NCBI GenBank assembly: GCA_964624465.1
Contig: CAZUZD010000012.1
Coordinates: 1-47,585, forward strand
Origin: CAZUZD01 sp964624465
GTDB lineage: Bacteria; Planctomycetota; Planctomycetia; Isosphaerales; Isosphaeraceae
Reading direction: 5' to 3'
DNA: 47,585 nt
The notes under the pieces were generated by a model that did not search any database, was not told where the DNA came from, and was given only the letters and a program-made list of their open reading frames with translations. Both the position numbers and the translations under genes were made by a program. Of the stretch, positions 1 to 8,840 are shown piece after piece. Each line of letters opens with the position of its first letter. The first letter of the stretch is position 1.

Positions 1-690
1 GAGGTGGCCGAGGCGAGCAAGATCCTCGAGAACACGTACCGCGCGATCAACATCGCGCTGGTCAACGAGCTCAAGGTGCTCTACGACCGGATGGGGATCA
101 ACATCTGGGAGGTGATCGAGGCGGCCAAGACCAAGCCGTTCGGGTTCCAGGCCTTCTACCCCGGCCCCGGCCTGGGCGGGCACTGCATCCCGATCGACCC
201 GTTCTACCTGACCTGGATCGCCCGCAAGTACGGCCAGAGCACCCGGTTCATCGAGCTGGCCGGCGAGGTCAACACCAGCATGCCCCACTACGTGGTGAGC
301 CGGGTGGCCGACGCCCTGAACTCCCACGCCAAGCCGATCAAGGGCAGCAAGATCACGATCCTGGGCATGGCCTACAAGAAGGACGTCGACGACGCCCGCG
401 AGTCGCCGGGCTTCGAGCTGATGGACCTGCTGCTCGAGAAGGGCGCGATCGTCAACTACAACGATCCCCACATCCCGGTCCTGCCCCCGACCCGGCACTA
501 CCCCCACCTGCGGCTCACCAGCCAGGACCTGACCGAGTCGTACCTGCACTCGCAGGACTGCATCCTGATCGCCACCGACCACTCGGCGTACAACTGGTCG
601 TGGATCGTCGAGAACTCCGCGCTGCTGGTCGACACCCGCAACGCGCTCAAGGACCAGTCGGCCCATCGGGACCGGATCGTGCGGGCCTGA
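1..690 (+). CDS. UDP-sugar (UDP-GlcNAc/ManNAc-type) dehydrogenase, C-terminal part, cut by window start
   Basis: This is the 3' end of a nucleotide-sugar 6-dehydrogenase of the UDP-glucose/GDP-mannose dehydrogenase superfamily. Such enzymes oxidise a UDP-hexose(amine) to the uronic acid with two NAD+. The frame is open from base 1, so the NAD-binding Rossmann domain lies outside the window. The visible 229 residues hold the central dimerisation helix region and the active-site motif GLGGHCIPIDPFY, whose Cys (residue 62 here) is the catalytic thiol. The C-terminal UDP-binding domain follows (ITILGMAYKKDVDDARESPG). The spelling of the active-site region resembles the WecC/WbpA/TviB group more than Ugd, so UDP-GlcNAc or UDP-ManNAc is the likelier substrate; this is inference. 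A wecB-type epimerase at 38446-39528 would supply UDP-ManNAc. It fits as the precursor-supply gene of the adjoining polysaccharide locus. Confidence 0.9.
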   Translation, partial: EVAEASKILENTYRAINIALVNELKVLYDRMGINIWEVIEAAKTKPFGFQAFYPGPGLGGHCIPIDPFYLTWIARKYGQSTRFIELAGEVNTSMPHYVVSRVADALNSHAKPIKGSKITILGMAYKKDVDDARESPGFELMDLLLEKGAIVNYNDPHIPVLPPTRHYPHLRLTSQDLTESYLHSQDCILIATDHSAYNWSWIVENSALLVDTRNALKDQSAHRDRIVRA

Positions 691-1170
691 GGCCCGGTCC
701 GCTCCGGCACCCACCGGCCACCCGCTCGGGGCCGGTTCGCTCCCTCGTTCGGGGGGGCGAGCCGGCCCCCTGCCGTGCGCCCGGACCCGGAAGTCCACCC
801 GGGTGTTGCCCCCATGCTGCAACGCCACAGGTTGCCGATTCGGCACTTGCGTTCGCGAGCGGCGATCGTGATAGTGAAGGACGCACCAGGCTGAACCCGC
901 GACCCGTCGCCCAGCGACCCGGTCGGAGCCTCCGGGCCGATCGCACCCGGGCCCACGACTCACCCTCCGAGCGCCCCGCCCGCCTCCCGGTCGGGGGCCG
1001 ATTCCAGGGTCGCCGGCCGGTCCCCGCACGACCGCCACGGCGATTCGCAGGCACGGTGCGGAACTGTGACCTTGATTCACTCCAGTGATTGACGCACACG
1101 CGTTCCACCGCGAGCTGGCCGGCCCGGGTCCGATCGCGGCCGCCCCATCCCCTCGAGGCCTTCGACTCTG
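691..1170. other. Intergenic region upstream of the TPR gene
   Basis: These 480 bases contain no convincing gene; open frames here show no family resemblance and no ribosome-binding site. The only clear structure is a hairpin at 728-769. No consensus promoter was recognised before the TPR gene. Confidence 0.6.
728..769 (+). terminator. Hairpin downstream of the dehydrogenase gene
   Basis: A 13-base stem with one G-T pair (GGGGCCGGTTCGC against GCGAGCCGGCCCC) starts 38 bases after the dehydrogenase stop. No T-run follows, so it is a terminator candidate by position and stem strength only. Confidence 0.45.
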
Positions 1171-4100
1171 ATGTTCGAAACCGTGCGGATCAACGTCAAG
1201 TTCCTGCTCGGACTGCTGCTGGCGCTGGTCCTGGCGGCGATCGGCATCTACTTCCTGCACGGTTTCCAGGTCTCCCGGAACGCCGGCAGCCTGCTGGCCC
1301 GCGCGCAGAAGGCCGAGGCCGATGGCGACCTGAGCAAGTCGCAGGAGCTGCTCGGTCGCTACCTGGCGTACCGGCCCAAGGACGTCGAGGGCCTGATCCG
1401 CTACGCCCGCCTGCTGGAGCAGAAGGCCACGTCGCCCGGCCAGAAGATCGAGGCCGCCACGGCCTACGACCGGGCCCTGGCGGTGGACCCGGGCCGCAAG
1501 GAGTCCCGCCTGGCGGCCGTGACGCTCCTGATGGACGGCGTCTCCGAGATCCGCACGGTCAACGAGGACATCCTGGAGTTCGTCCGCCGGCGCTGGGCCG
1601 AGGCGGCGCAGCACCTGGAGGTGCTGCTCAACGACAACAGCTCCAAGCCCAGCGAGCGCGGCGACCTGACGTACCGGCTGGCCCGCTGCCGTGAGGGGCA
1701 GGGCCGCAACGAGGAGGCCGTCCGGCTCTACCGCGAGGTCGTCGGCGACGTGCCGCTGGACAAGACCAAGGTGGACGCCTACGAGCGGCTCGCCACCCTG
1801 ACGCACGACGCGGACCCGGCGGCCACCGACCGTCTGATGGATGCCGTCAAGGTCACCGACGGCATCATCGCGCGGAACCCCGACTCGGCCGAGGCCTACA
1901 TGGCCCGGTTCCGGTACCGGCAGAAGTACCGCATCGCCGTGCCCGAGTCGGGTGAGGACGTCGCGAAGGCTCTCGAGCTGGCCCCGGAGAGCTCGGAGGC
2001 CCTGCTGGCGGCCGCCCAGCTGGCCATGGGCCGCTCGGACTTCGAGGCCGGCCGCCGGTACCTGACCCGCTGGCTCGACCAGCATCCGACCGATCAGACC
2101 TTCATCCTGGCCCTGGCGCAGCTCGAGACCCTGGCCAAGCAGCCCCAGCAGGCCGACAAGATCCTGATGGCGGCCATCGACGCCCTCGGCGAGGACGACC
2201 TCGACGCCAAGCGGGTCTACCGCTGGACGCTGGCCAACTTCCACATGGACCAGGGCAAGCTGGACCTGGCCGAGGCCGACCGCCAGGTCCTCGAAGAGCT
2301 GGGCCTGTTCGCTCCCCTGCTGAACTACCTCTCGGCCCGCCTGTCGATCGCCCGCGGCCGCTGGCCCGAGGCCCGGGCGCTCCTGGAGAAGGCGGTGCCC
2401 GAGCTGAGCACCGCCGGCAGCGGCCAGTTCCAGGACTACATCCAGGAAGGCTGGAACCTGATCGCCGAGTGCCGCTATCGCATGGGCGACCCGACCGGCA
2501 TGCTCGAGGCCTACCGGCGCGCGGTCGACCTGGCGACCGACCCGACCCGCGACCGCTTCTGGCTGAGCTCCCGCCTGGGCCGGGCCGATGCGCTCGCGAT
2601 GAACGGCCAGTTCGACGAGGCGGTCAAGGAATACAACCTGCTGCTGAGCCGGGTGCCGGCGGCCCGCATCAACATGATCCGCGCCATGCTCGCCCGCGAG
2701 CGGGCCTCGCGGCTGAACACCGCCGGCGGCGACACGGCCGAGCGCTGGCGGCCCATCGAGCAGCAGCTCGAGATCGCCACCGAACAGGGCCTGAACCCGG
2801 CCGAGGTCGCCCAGCTCCGCGCCGACCTGCTCGTCGAGCGGGGCGGCCTGGAAGACGCCGAGAAGGTGGTCGAGGCGGCCGCCGCCAAGTCGCCCGACGA
2901 CCTGGCCCTGGTGCTGACCCGCACCCGGCTGGCCGAGCTGCGGGGCCGTCCCGAGGCCGCGCTGGCCATCCTGGATGAGGCCGCCCGACGCATGCAGAAC
3001 GGCCACCCGCTCCGGCTGGCCCGCATCGAGGTGCTCTCACGGCTCCAGGATCAGGCCAGGGCCGCCGCCCAGCTCAAGGAGGTCGAGCCGTCGCTGACCA
3101 GCCTGCCGCCGCCCCAGCGCGACTCGACCATGCGGGCCCTCGCCTCGGCCTACCTGGCCATCGGCCAGAAGTCCGACGCCGTCCGGGTGGCCAAGCTGCT
3201 GGCCGAGGCCCGGCCCGAGGTGCTCGACTTCCGGCAGAGCCTCTTCGAGATGGCCCTGAACGCCGACGACGAGCCGACCGCGCTCGATGCCCTGAGCCAG
3301 ATCCGCAAGATGGAGGGCGAGGGCTCGGCCATCGGTGACCTCGACGAGGCCCGGCTCCTGATCATCCGCGCGTTCCGCAAGGGGGGCGGCGACCCCGAGG
3401 CCCTGGCCAGGGCCGATGCGCTGCTGACCAAGACGGCCAAGCTCCGCCCCGACTCCGGCGCAGTCACCGGCATCCGTGGCGAGCTGCTCGACCTCCAGGG
3501 CAAGGAGGATGACGCGCTGCGGTTCTACCTCAACGCGATCCTCAAGCAGAACCTCACCGAGCCCAACGCGATCCGCCGCACCGTCGAGCTGCTCGCGAAG
3601 CGGAAGCGGTACAACGAGGCCTTCGAGGTCATCCAGAAGCTGCGGCTGGCCTCGGGCACGCTCACCTCCGACCTCCGCCGCATGGCGGCCGACGTGGCGC
3701 TCCGCAGCCAGGACATCCGCCGGGCCCTGGACCTGGCCGAGACCACCGTCTCCGACCAGTCGGGAGACTACCGCGAGCTGCTCTGGCTGGCGCAGATCCG
3801 CGCCGCCGCCGGCCGCCCGGTCGAGCCCCTGATGCGGCGTGCCATCGAGCTGTCGAAGGATGCGCCCGACGCCTGGGTCTACCTCATCGAGTACCTGGCC
3901 CAGACCGGCCAGCAGACCCAGCTCGAGGAGGCGCTCAAGACCGTCGCCCAGCGGATCCCCGCCGAGACGGACCCCGAGTCGCTGGCGCGCTGCTACGTCG
4001 CCGGTGGCCAGATCGCCAAGGCCGGCGAGCTGTACCAGCAGGCCCTCAAGGCCAAGCCCGAGGATCCGGCCACCCTGCGCTCGGTCGCCAACTTCCTGAT

Positions 4101-5502
4101 TCAGAACGGCCGGCCAGGGGAAGCGGCCGGCCTGCTCCAGAAGATGATCGACGCCAAGACCCCGGGGGTGGACACCGACTGGGCCCGCCAGATGCTCGCC
4201 CTGGACACCGCGCGCTCCGGCAGCGGCAAGAAGTCCCGGGAGGCGCTGGCCCTGCTCAAGGATGAGACGACCGCCACCCCGAACGAGCTCCGCACCCGGG
4301 TCCAGATCCTCTCGCTGCTGCCGAGCGCCACCGAGCGAGCCAAGGCCATCGACATCCTCGAGAACAAGCTGCTGAAGCGGCCCGAGGTTTCGCCCCGGGA
4401 GCGGGCCACCGACGAGTTCCTGCTGGCCCAGCTCTACGAGGCCAACCGCAACCGCGAACAGTCCTCGAAGATCATCGAGCGGCTGCTCGACCGGGGCGAG
4501 AAGAGCCCCGCGCCGCTGGTGCCGATGCTCGTCTGGTACATCAACGCCCTCCTGATGCGGGGGCAGATCGACCAGGCCGACGTGTACATGGCCCGGCTCG
4601 AGAAGATCGCACTCAACCAGCCGACCACCCAGATCCTCCGCGCCCGGGTCCTGAACGCCCGCAAGCGCGACGCCGAGGCCGTCGTGATCCTCAAGGCCGT
4701 GGCCCAGCGCGACCCGTCGATCGCCAACGACATCGCCAGGCTGCTCGATCAGCTGAACCTGGACCAGGCCTCCGAGGAGATCTATCGCGCCACCGTGGCC
4801 AAGGATCCCGCGAACCCGGCCAACGTCATCGCCCTGGCCAACTTCCTGGGCGCCCACGGCAAGGTCAAGGCGGCCCTGGACCTGATCGAGCCGCTCTGGG
4901 CCAAGGTGGACCCCGCGGCCGTGGCGAACATCGCGGTCTCGATCCTCTACGGCCACACCTCCGACAGCACCCAGATCAACCGGGTCGAGGAGAAGATCAA
5001 GGCCGCGATCGCCGCCAACCCGGACCGCCCCGAGCCGCAGTTCGCGCTGGCCAACCTCCGGGTGTTGCAGCAGAAGTTCGACGATGCCCAGCAGATCTAT
5101 CAGCGGATGATCGACCAGCACAGCAACTCGGCCGCGCTCAACAACCTGGCCTGGATGCTGGCCATGCAGGGCGGCGATCGCGTCAGCGAGGCCGAGCCGC
5201 TGATCGAGCGCGCCATCGCCTCCGAGGGCACGAACCCCGAGCTGCTCGACACCCGCGCCATCGTCTACCTGGCCACCGGCCGGTACGACGATGCGATCCG
5301 CGACCTGGAGGAGGCGGTTCGCGAGAAGGCCAGCGGTGAGAAGTACTTCCACCTCGCCCGCGCCTACCGGCTCACCGGCACGCGGTCGGCGGATGCGGTC
5401 GATGCCTTCAAGAAGGCGAAGGACCTGGGCCTCACGCTCGACCGGGTCCACCCGCTGGAGCGCAAGGAGTACACGGAGCTCGAGAAGGGCGTCGTCCGCT
5501 AG
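1171..5502 (+). CDS. Large membrane-anchored tetratricopeptide-repeat protein
   Basis: This 1443-residue protein begins with a short basic stretch and one hydrophobic segment (about residues 11-30), which should act as an uncleaved membrane anchor or signal. Almost all the rest is helical TPR-like repeats (typical spellings: AEADGDLSKSQELLGRYL near 50, NNLAWMLAMQGG near 1330, LLDTRAIVYLATGRYDDAI near 1360). Such repeats form a superhelical scaffold for protein-protein contacts. Long TPR proteins anchored at the inner membrane are common in exopolysaccharide and exosortase loci (PelB- and PgaA-like proteins are functional analogues), so a scaffold role in polymer synthesis or export is inferred. 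No catalytic domain is seen. The ATG at 1171 is preferred because it gives the membrane segment at the very start and has a GAGG 12 bases upstream. It runs towards the FHA gene, separated by a strong hairpin. Confidence 0.88.
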   Translation: MFETVRINVKFLLGLLLALVLAAIGIYFLHGFQVSRNAGSLLARAQKAEADGDLSKSQELLGRYLAYRPKDVEGLIRYARLLEQKATSPGQKIEAATAYDRALAVDPGRKESRLAAVTLLMDGVSEIRTVNEDILEFVRRRWAEAAQHLEVLLNDNSSKPSERGDLTYRLARCREGQGRNEEAVRLYREVVGDVPLDKTKVDAYERLATLTHDADPAATDRLMDAVKVTDGIIARNPDSAEAYMARFRYRQKYRIAVPESGEDVAKALELAPESSEALLAAAQLAMGRSDFEAGRRYLTRWLDQHPTDQTFILALAQLETLAKQPQQADKILMAAIDALGEDDLDAKRVYRWTLANFHMDQGKLDLAEADRQVLEELGLFAPLLNYLSARLSIARGRWPEARALLEKAVPELSTAGSGQFQDYIQEGWNLIAECRYRMGDPTGMLEAYRRAVDLATDPTRDRFWLSSRLGRADALAMNGQFDEAVKEYNLLLSRVPAARINMIRAMLARERASRLNTAGGDTAERWRPIEQQLEIATEQGLNPAEVAQLRADLLVERGGLEDAEKVVEAAAAKSPDDLALVLTRTRLAELRGRPEAALAILDEAARRMQNGHPLRLARIEVLSRLQDQARAAAQLKEVEPSLTSLPPPQRDSTMRALASAYLAIGQKSDAVRVAKLLAEARPEVLDFRQSLFEMALNADDEPTALDALSQIRKMEGEGSAIGDLDEARLLIIRAFRKGGGDPEALARADALLTKTAKLRPDSGAVTGIRGELLDLQGKEDDALRFYLNAILKQNLTEPNAIRRTVELLAKRKRYNEAFEVIQKLRLASGTLTSDLRRMAADVALRSQDIRRALDLAETTVSDQSGDYRELLWLAQIRAAAGRPVEPLMRRAIELSKDAPDAWVYLIEYLAQTGQQTQLEEALKTVAQRIPAETDPESLARCYVAGGQIAKAGELYQQALKAKPEDPATLRSVANFLIQNGRPGEAAGLLQKMIDAKTPGVDTDWARQMLALDTARSGSGKKSREALALLKDETTATPNELRTRVQILSLLPSATERAKAIDILENKLLKRPEVSPRERATDEFLLAQLYEANRNREQSSKIIERLLDRGEKSPAPLVPMLVWYINALLMRGQIDQADVYMARLEKIALNQPTTQILRARVLNARKRDAEAVVILKAVAQRDPSIANDIARLLDQLNLDQASEEIYRATVAKDPANPANVIALANFLGAHGKVKAALDLIEPLWAKVDPAAVANIAVSILYGHTSDSTQINRVEEKIKAAIAANPDRPEPQFALANLRVLQQKFDDAQQIYQRMIDQHSNSAALNNLAWMLAMQGGDRVSEAEPLIERAIASEGTNPELLDTRAIVYLATGRYDDAIRDLEEAVREKASGEKYFHLARAYRLTGTRSADAVDAFKKAKDLGLTLDRVHPLERKEYTELEKGVVR

Positions 5503-5540
5503 ACGTCCGCGACCGCGACCGCTCCCGATTCGCCGCCCAC

Positions 5541-5582
5541 GATCGCCGGTGCTCCCCAGTCTCGGGGACCGCACCGGCGATC
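5541..5582. terminator. Bidirectional hairpin between the convergent TPR and FHA genes
   Basis: A perfect 12-base stem (GATCGCCGGTGC / GCACCGGCGATC) encloses a second short stem (TCCCC / GGGGA). It lies 38 bases after the TPR stop and 59 bases after the FHA stop, so it can serve both genes. No T-run is present on either side. Confidence 0.6.
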
Positions 5583-5641
5583 GGCGTTTGCCGGGCGCGC
5601 GACGACGTGCGGGGGCGTCCGGTTCGGGGGCGAACGACGGA

Positions 5642-7048
5642 TCAGGGCGTCAGGCCGCCGCCGCCCTTGCCCATGAGCGAGCCCACCAGGCGCTGCCATC
5701 GGCCCTGCCGTTCGCTCTCGATCTCGGCCAGGCGACTGACGAGCTGGGTGTGCAGATCCACCGACTCCAGCCCGGCCGCCTTGGCCGCGGGGCGCGCCGC
5801 CTGCGAGAGCGGTGCGGCGGGGCGGTGCGGAGGCGGAGGGCTCGACCCGGACCGGGCCGACGTGGGCGGGGGCGGGGTGGCCGGCATGGACTCGGTCACC
5901 AGGCGCAGGGTCGCGGCCGACGGCACCGAGCCGTGGACCGCCGGCGGCGCCTCCACGCCGCGCCGGGCCAGCTCTTCCCGCAGCGCCTGCTGTTCCTCGC
6001 TGAGCGTCCGGATCCGGGCCAGCTCCTCCCGGATCAAGGAGGACTGATCCGCGTGCATGTCGCAGAACATGCGAAACATCATCATCAACGCTTGCTGGAA
6101 CTGATCGGCCATCTGCTGCTGCATGGCGCCGAACTCGCGGAGCAGCGGCGCCACCACGGGGTCGAGGCCCTGCGACTGGGGCAGCAGCTGCGATTCGGAG
6201 TGAATCGGCGGGGTCGCTCGCGGCGCGGGGGACCCGAACGGCGAGGCCGGGGGACGCACCAGCTCGCTGCGGGTCGAGGCCGGCCGAGGCGGGCGCGGGG
6301 GGATGATGATCGAGGGCCGGCGATCCTGGGTCGCCAGGGTCATCGAGCGCGCGGGGCTCACGGCGTCCTGGCGGTAGCAGAGGCGGTGCGGTCCCAGACG
6401 CAGCTCGTCGCCGTCGACCAGCAGGGCCGCCCGCACCAGGTCGCCATTGACCAGGGTGCCGCCTCGACTCAGCAGATCGACGACCCAGGGCCCCTCATCC
6501 GTCACGACCACGGCCAGATGGAATCGCGAGACCTCCATGCTCGGGAGCCGGACGCGACACCGCGGTGAACGACCGATCAGGACCAGCCGGCGGTTGATCC
6601 GCCAGCTGCCCTGCTCGAAGAAGTCGAGCACACCGGGCGACCCGGCCGCGTCGCCCGAGCGGTCGGTCGGCAGCGGCGGCAGCCTCTGACCCGGGGCCAG
6701 GTCCCAACCCAGCGGCTGGATCGCCACCGCACCGATGCGGACGGCGCGCGATTCGAGCGCCCAGCCCTGCCCCGCCGCACCGCCACCCTCCCCCCAGCGC
6801 AGGCCCGAGCGGCTCTCCAGGTCGATCGCAAAGAGATGCCCGTCAAGCACCTGCAGGTAGAGATGACGCCCGCTGACGTCCGGATCGTCCACCACCAGGT
6901 CGCAGTCGGCATCTCGCCCGATGACCGCAAAGGGATGCTCCAGCCAATGTTCGGACGCGGGGCGGCCGTCCGGCGTGAGCCGGAGCCGCATCGGGCTGGC
7001 CCCGCCGCACGCCGACCAGAACTTCTCGACCCTGGCACGCTCGTTCAC
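5642..7048 (-). CDS. Protein with two forkhead-associated (FHA) domains and a C-terminal coiled-coil region
   Basis: The 468-residue product has two FHA domains, which bind phosphothreonine peptides. The first (about residues 35-100) shows IGRDADCDLVVDD and SGRHL. The second (about 155-225) is the more canonical, with IGRSPRCRVRLP, VSRFHL and the loop GGTLVNGD. A Pro/Ser/Arg-rich linker follows, then a Gln/Glu-rich helical part (about 290-360) likely to form a coiled coil, another low-complexity linker and a final short helix. The start is the GTG at 7048, because AAGGAG stands 9 bases upstream. The same frame stays open for 119 codons further, but that part is Arg/Gly/Pro-rich and looks non-coding. 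No kinase gene of the Ser/Thr type is in the window, so the ligand is unknown. Its place between the TPR and exosortase genes suggests phospho-dependent control or scaffolding of polysaccharide production; this is inference. Confidence 0.85.
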   Translation of the reverse strand: MNERARVEKFWSACGGASPMRLRLTPDGRPASEHWLEHPFAVIGRDADCDLVVDDPDVSGRHLYLQVLDGHLFAIDLESRSGLRWGEGGGAAGQGWALESRAVRIGAVAIQPLGWDLAPGQRLPPLPTDRSGDAAGSPGVLDFFEQGSWRINRRLVLIGRSPRCRVRLPSMEVSRFHLAVVVTDEGPWVVDLLSRGGTLVNGDLVRAALLVDGDELRLGPHRLCYRQDAVSPARSMTLATQDRRPSIIIPPRPPRPASTRSELVRPPASPFGSPAPRATPPIHSESQLLPQSQGLDPVVAPLLREFGAMQQQMADQFQQALMMMFRMFCDMHADQSSLIREELARIRTLSEEQQALREELARRGVEAPPAVHGSVPSAATLRLVTESMPATPPPPTSARSGSSPPPPHRPAAPLSQAARPAAKAAGLESVDLHTQLVSRLAEIESERQGRWQRLVGSLMGKGGGGLTP

Positions 7049-7653
7049 CCTGGAGGGCTCCTTCGGCCACGGATCCGCACGATCCCTCAAATCGCTATTC
7101 TCAGTTCTCCAAGGCCCGGAGTCCAGTCCGGTCCCCGGTCCCGCCGGCGCTGCCGTCCATGCGCCCGCGCGTCGGGCACGCGCGTCGACCACCGCGTCGC
7201 AAAAACTCAACAGAGCGCCGGTCACTGCTCCGAAAAGTCCCCCTGTTCGCCACGGACCGTGGCCCCCGGCCCCCGCTCGGGGCGTGCGGGCGCCGCGGCC
7301 CGGGAACTGACCAGAAAATGCTTGCCAGAGGCCTCCCCTGGAGGCAAAACTGGGAGCGATGGTGAGGCGCCCGGAAGGCCGCCACAGCCGCCGCCATGAT
7401 GGCAACGCAGCGGCATCCCGTCACATCGATTCCTGAGTCGCGTTCCCAAGTGGTGGATTGCACCGTGGGCCGCGACCGGCGTCCTCCAGGCCGGGGGTTC
7501 GGGAAACTCGCCCGACTGGGGATTCGCAATCGATCCGACGATATCCTAGAATCGTCAAGGCCCAGATATCTGGATCGCCCCTGGGCCGCCGGCCGGTTCC
7601 GCTTCGATCCCGACGGCCGCGACCGACCCCCCGCACCCTGGAAATGAGCACCC
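7049..7653. other. Divergent intergenic region between the FHA and exosortase genes
   Basis: These 605 bases separate two divergently transcribed genes and should hold both promoters. No convincing gene was found. Two palindromes at 7537-7573 are the clearest regulatory candidates. The part nearest the exosortase gene is visibly richer in A/T than its surroundings. Confidence 0.55.
7537..7573. promoter_or_regulatory. Two adjacent palindromes upstream of the exosortase gene
   Basis: The first, at 7537-7556, has arms GACGAT and ATCGTC around eight bases. The second, at 7562-7573, is the perfect 12-base palindrome CCAGATATCTGG. They lie 80-117 bases before the exosortase ATG in an A/T-richer patch, as expected for operator sites of a dimeric regulator. 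The XRE-family regulator at 13809-14249 is a possible but unproven binder. Confidence 0.4.
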
Positions 7654-8658
7654 ATGGCGACGGCCCTGAACCCCAACGTCACCGAGCTGCCCGAGCCCGA
7701 GCCGACCCTGACGGCGTGGAAGCCGCTGGTCCCCTCGGCCGTGGCGCTGCTCGCTGGCCTGGTCTGGATGTACTGGCCGGCCCTGACGTTCATGGTGGAT
7801 CGCTGGTCGAACGATCCCCGCTACTCGCACGGGTTCCTGGTGCCGGCCTTCGCCTCCTACCTGCTCTGGCTGCGCCGGCCGATGCTCGCCGGGAGCCAGC
7901 CGAAGTTCAGCTGGTGGGGCGTGCCCCTGGTGGTCCTGGGCGTGGCGCTGTTCCTGGTGGGCGGCCGGTTCTGGGTCAAGTGGGTCGAGATGATCTCGAT
8001 CATCCCCGTGAGCCTGGGGCTGGTGCTCCTGGTGGGCGGGGTAGCGTGCCTGCGGTGGGCGTGGCCCGCGCTGCTGTTCCTGGGCCTGATGGTCCCCCTG
8101 CCCCACTCGATCGAGATGGCCCTGGGCGCCCCGCTCCAGCGGCTGGCCACCAAGCTGAGCACCTTCATCCTCCAGACGCTCGGATTCCCGGCCGTGGCCG
8201 AGGGGAACATCATCACCCTGGAGGAGGCCCAGATCGGTGTCGTCGAGGCGTGCAACGGGCTCGGCATGCTGGTCATGTTCATCGCCTTCGCCGCCGCCGT
8301 GGCGCTGATCATCCAGCGGAGCTGGATCGAGAAGCTGCTGGTGCTGCTGAGTGCCGTGCCGATCGCCCTGCTGGCCAACACGGCCCGGATCGTGATCACG
8401 GGCGTGCTGCACGAGACCGTCGGCAGCAAGGTGGCGTACTGGGTGTATCACGACCTGGCCGGCTGGCTGATGATGCCGATGGCGCTGGCCGCCCTCGGGG
8501 TCATCCTCTGGATCCTGTCCAAGACGATCCAGTACGTCGAGCCCGACGTGCGCAACCGTCCGCCGGTGGAGATCCAGCCGATCCCGGTCTTCACCGGGAT
8601 GTCGGGCACCACCCGGCCGCGCGACGGCGCGGGACCGGGGCGCCCGGCCGGCAAATGA
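7654..8658 (+). CDS. Exosortase/archaeosortase family transpeptidase
   Basis: This 334-residue polytopic membrane protein has about eight hydrophobic segments and the family's three conserved catalytic positions. These are Cys200 in VVEACNGLGM, Arg245 in LLANTARIVI and His266 in WVYHDLAGW. The early YSHGFLVP motif (residues 58-65) is also typical. Exosortases cleave C-terminal PEP-CTERM-type sorting signals of exported proteins and are thought to hand the protein to a surface polymer. They are nearly always found with exopolysaccharide genes, as here. The start follows GGAAATGAG 7 bases upstream. The downstream chain-length kinase and EpsI genes run in the same direction and probably form one unit with it. 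No protein with a recognisable PEP-CTERM tail is encoded in the window, so its substrates must lie elsewhere. EpsI is a separate gene here, not fused as in some exosortases. Confidence 0.93.
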   Translation: MATALNPNVTELPEPEPTLTAWKPLVPSAVALLAGLVWMYWPALTFMVDRWSNDPRYSHGFLVPAFASYLLWLRRPMLAGSQPKFSWWGVPLVVLGVALFLVGGRFWVKWVEMISIIPVSLGLVLLVGGVACLRWAWPALLFLGLMVPLPHSIEMALGAPLQRLATKLSTFILQTLGFPAVAEGNIITLEEAQIGVVEACNGLGMLVMFIAFAAAVALIIQRSWIEKLLVLLSAVPIALLANTARIVITGVLHETVGSKVAYWVYHDLAGWLMMPMALAALGVILWILSKTIQYVEPDVRNRPPVEIQPIPVFTGMSGTTRPRDGAGPGRPAGK

Positions 8659-8840
8659 CCGGCGGCCGTCGGTGGGCCGGCCCCTGGGCGAGCCCGGCGA
8701 CGCCTCCCTGAGCCTGATCTGCCTGCGACGACCTCAACCCCGAACCGGAACCCCACCCAGGGTAGATGGATATGGGCGTGCCCGAAGATCCCCGTCAGCC
8801 TGCACCGACTCGCTACGCTCCCCCCGACGGACGTCCCCCC

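Noticed and set aside
3037..5574. 845-codon open frame antisense to the TPR gene
   Set aside because: GC-rich genes keep antisense frames open. Its translation is Arg/Gly/Leu/Asp-rich without domains, while the plus strand clearly encodes TPR repeats.
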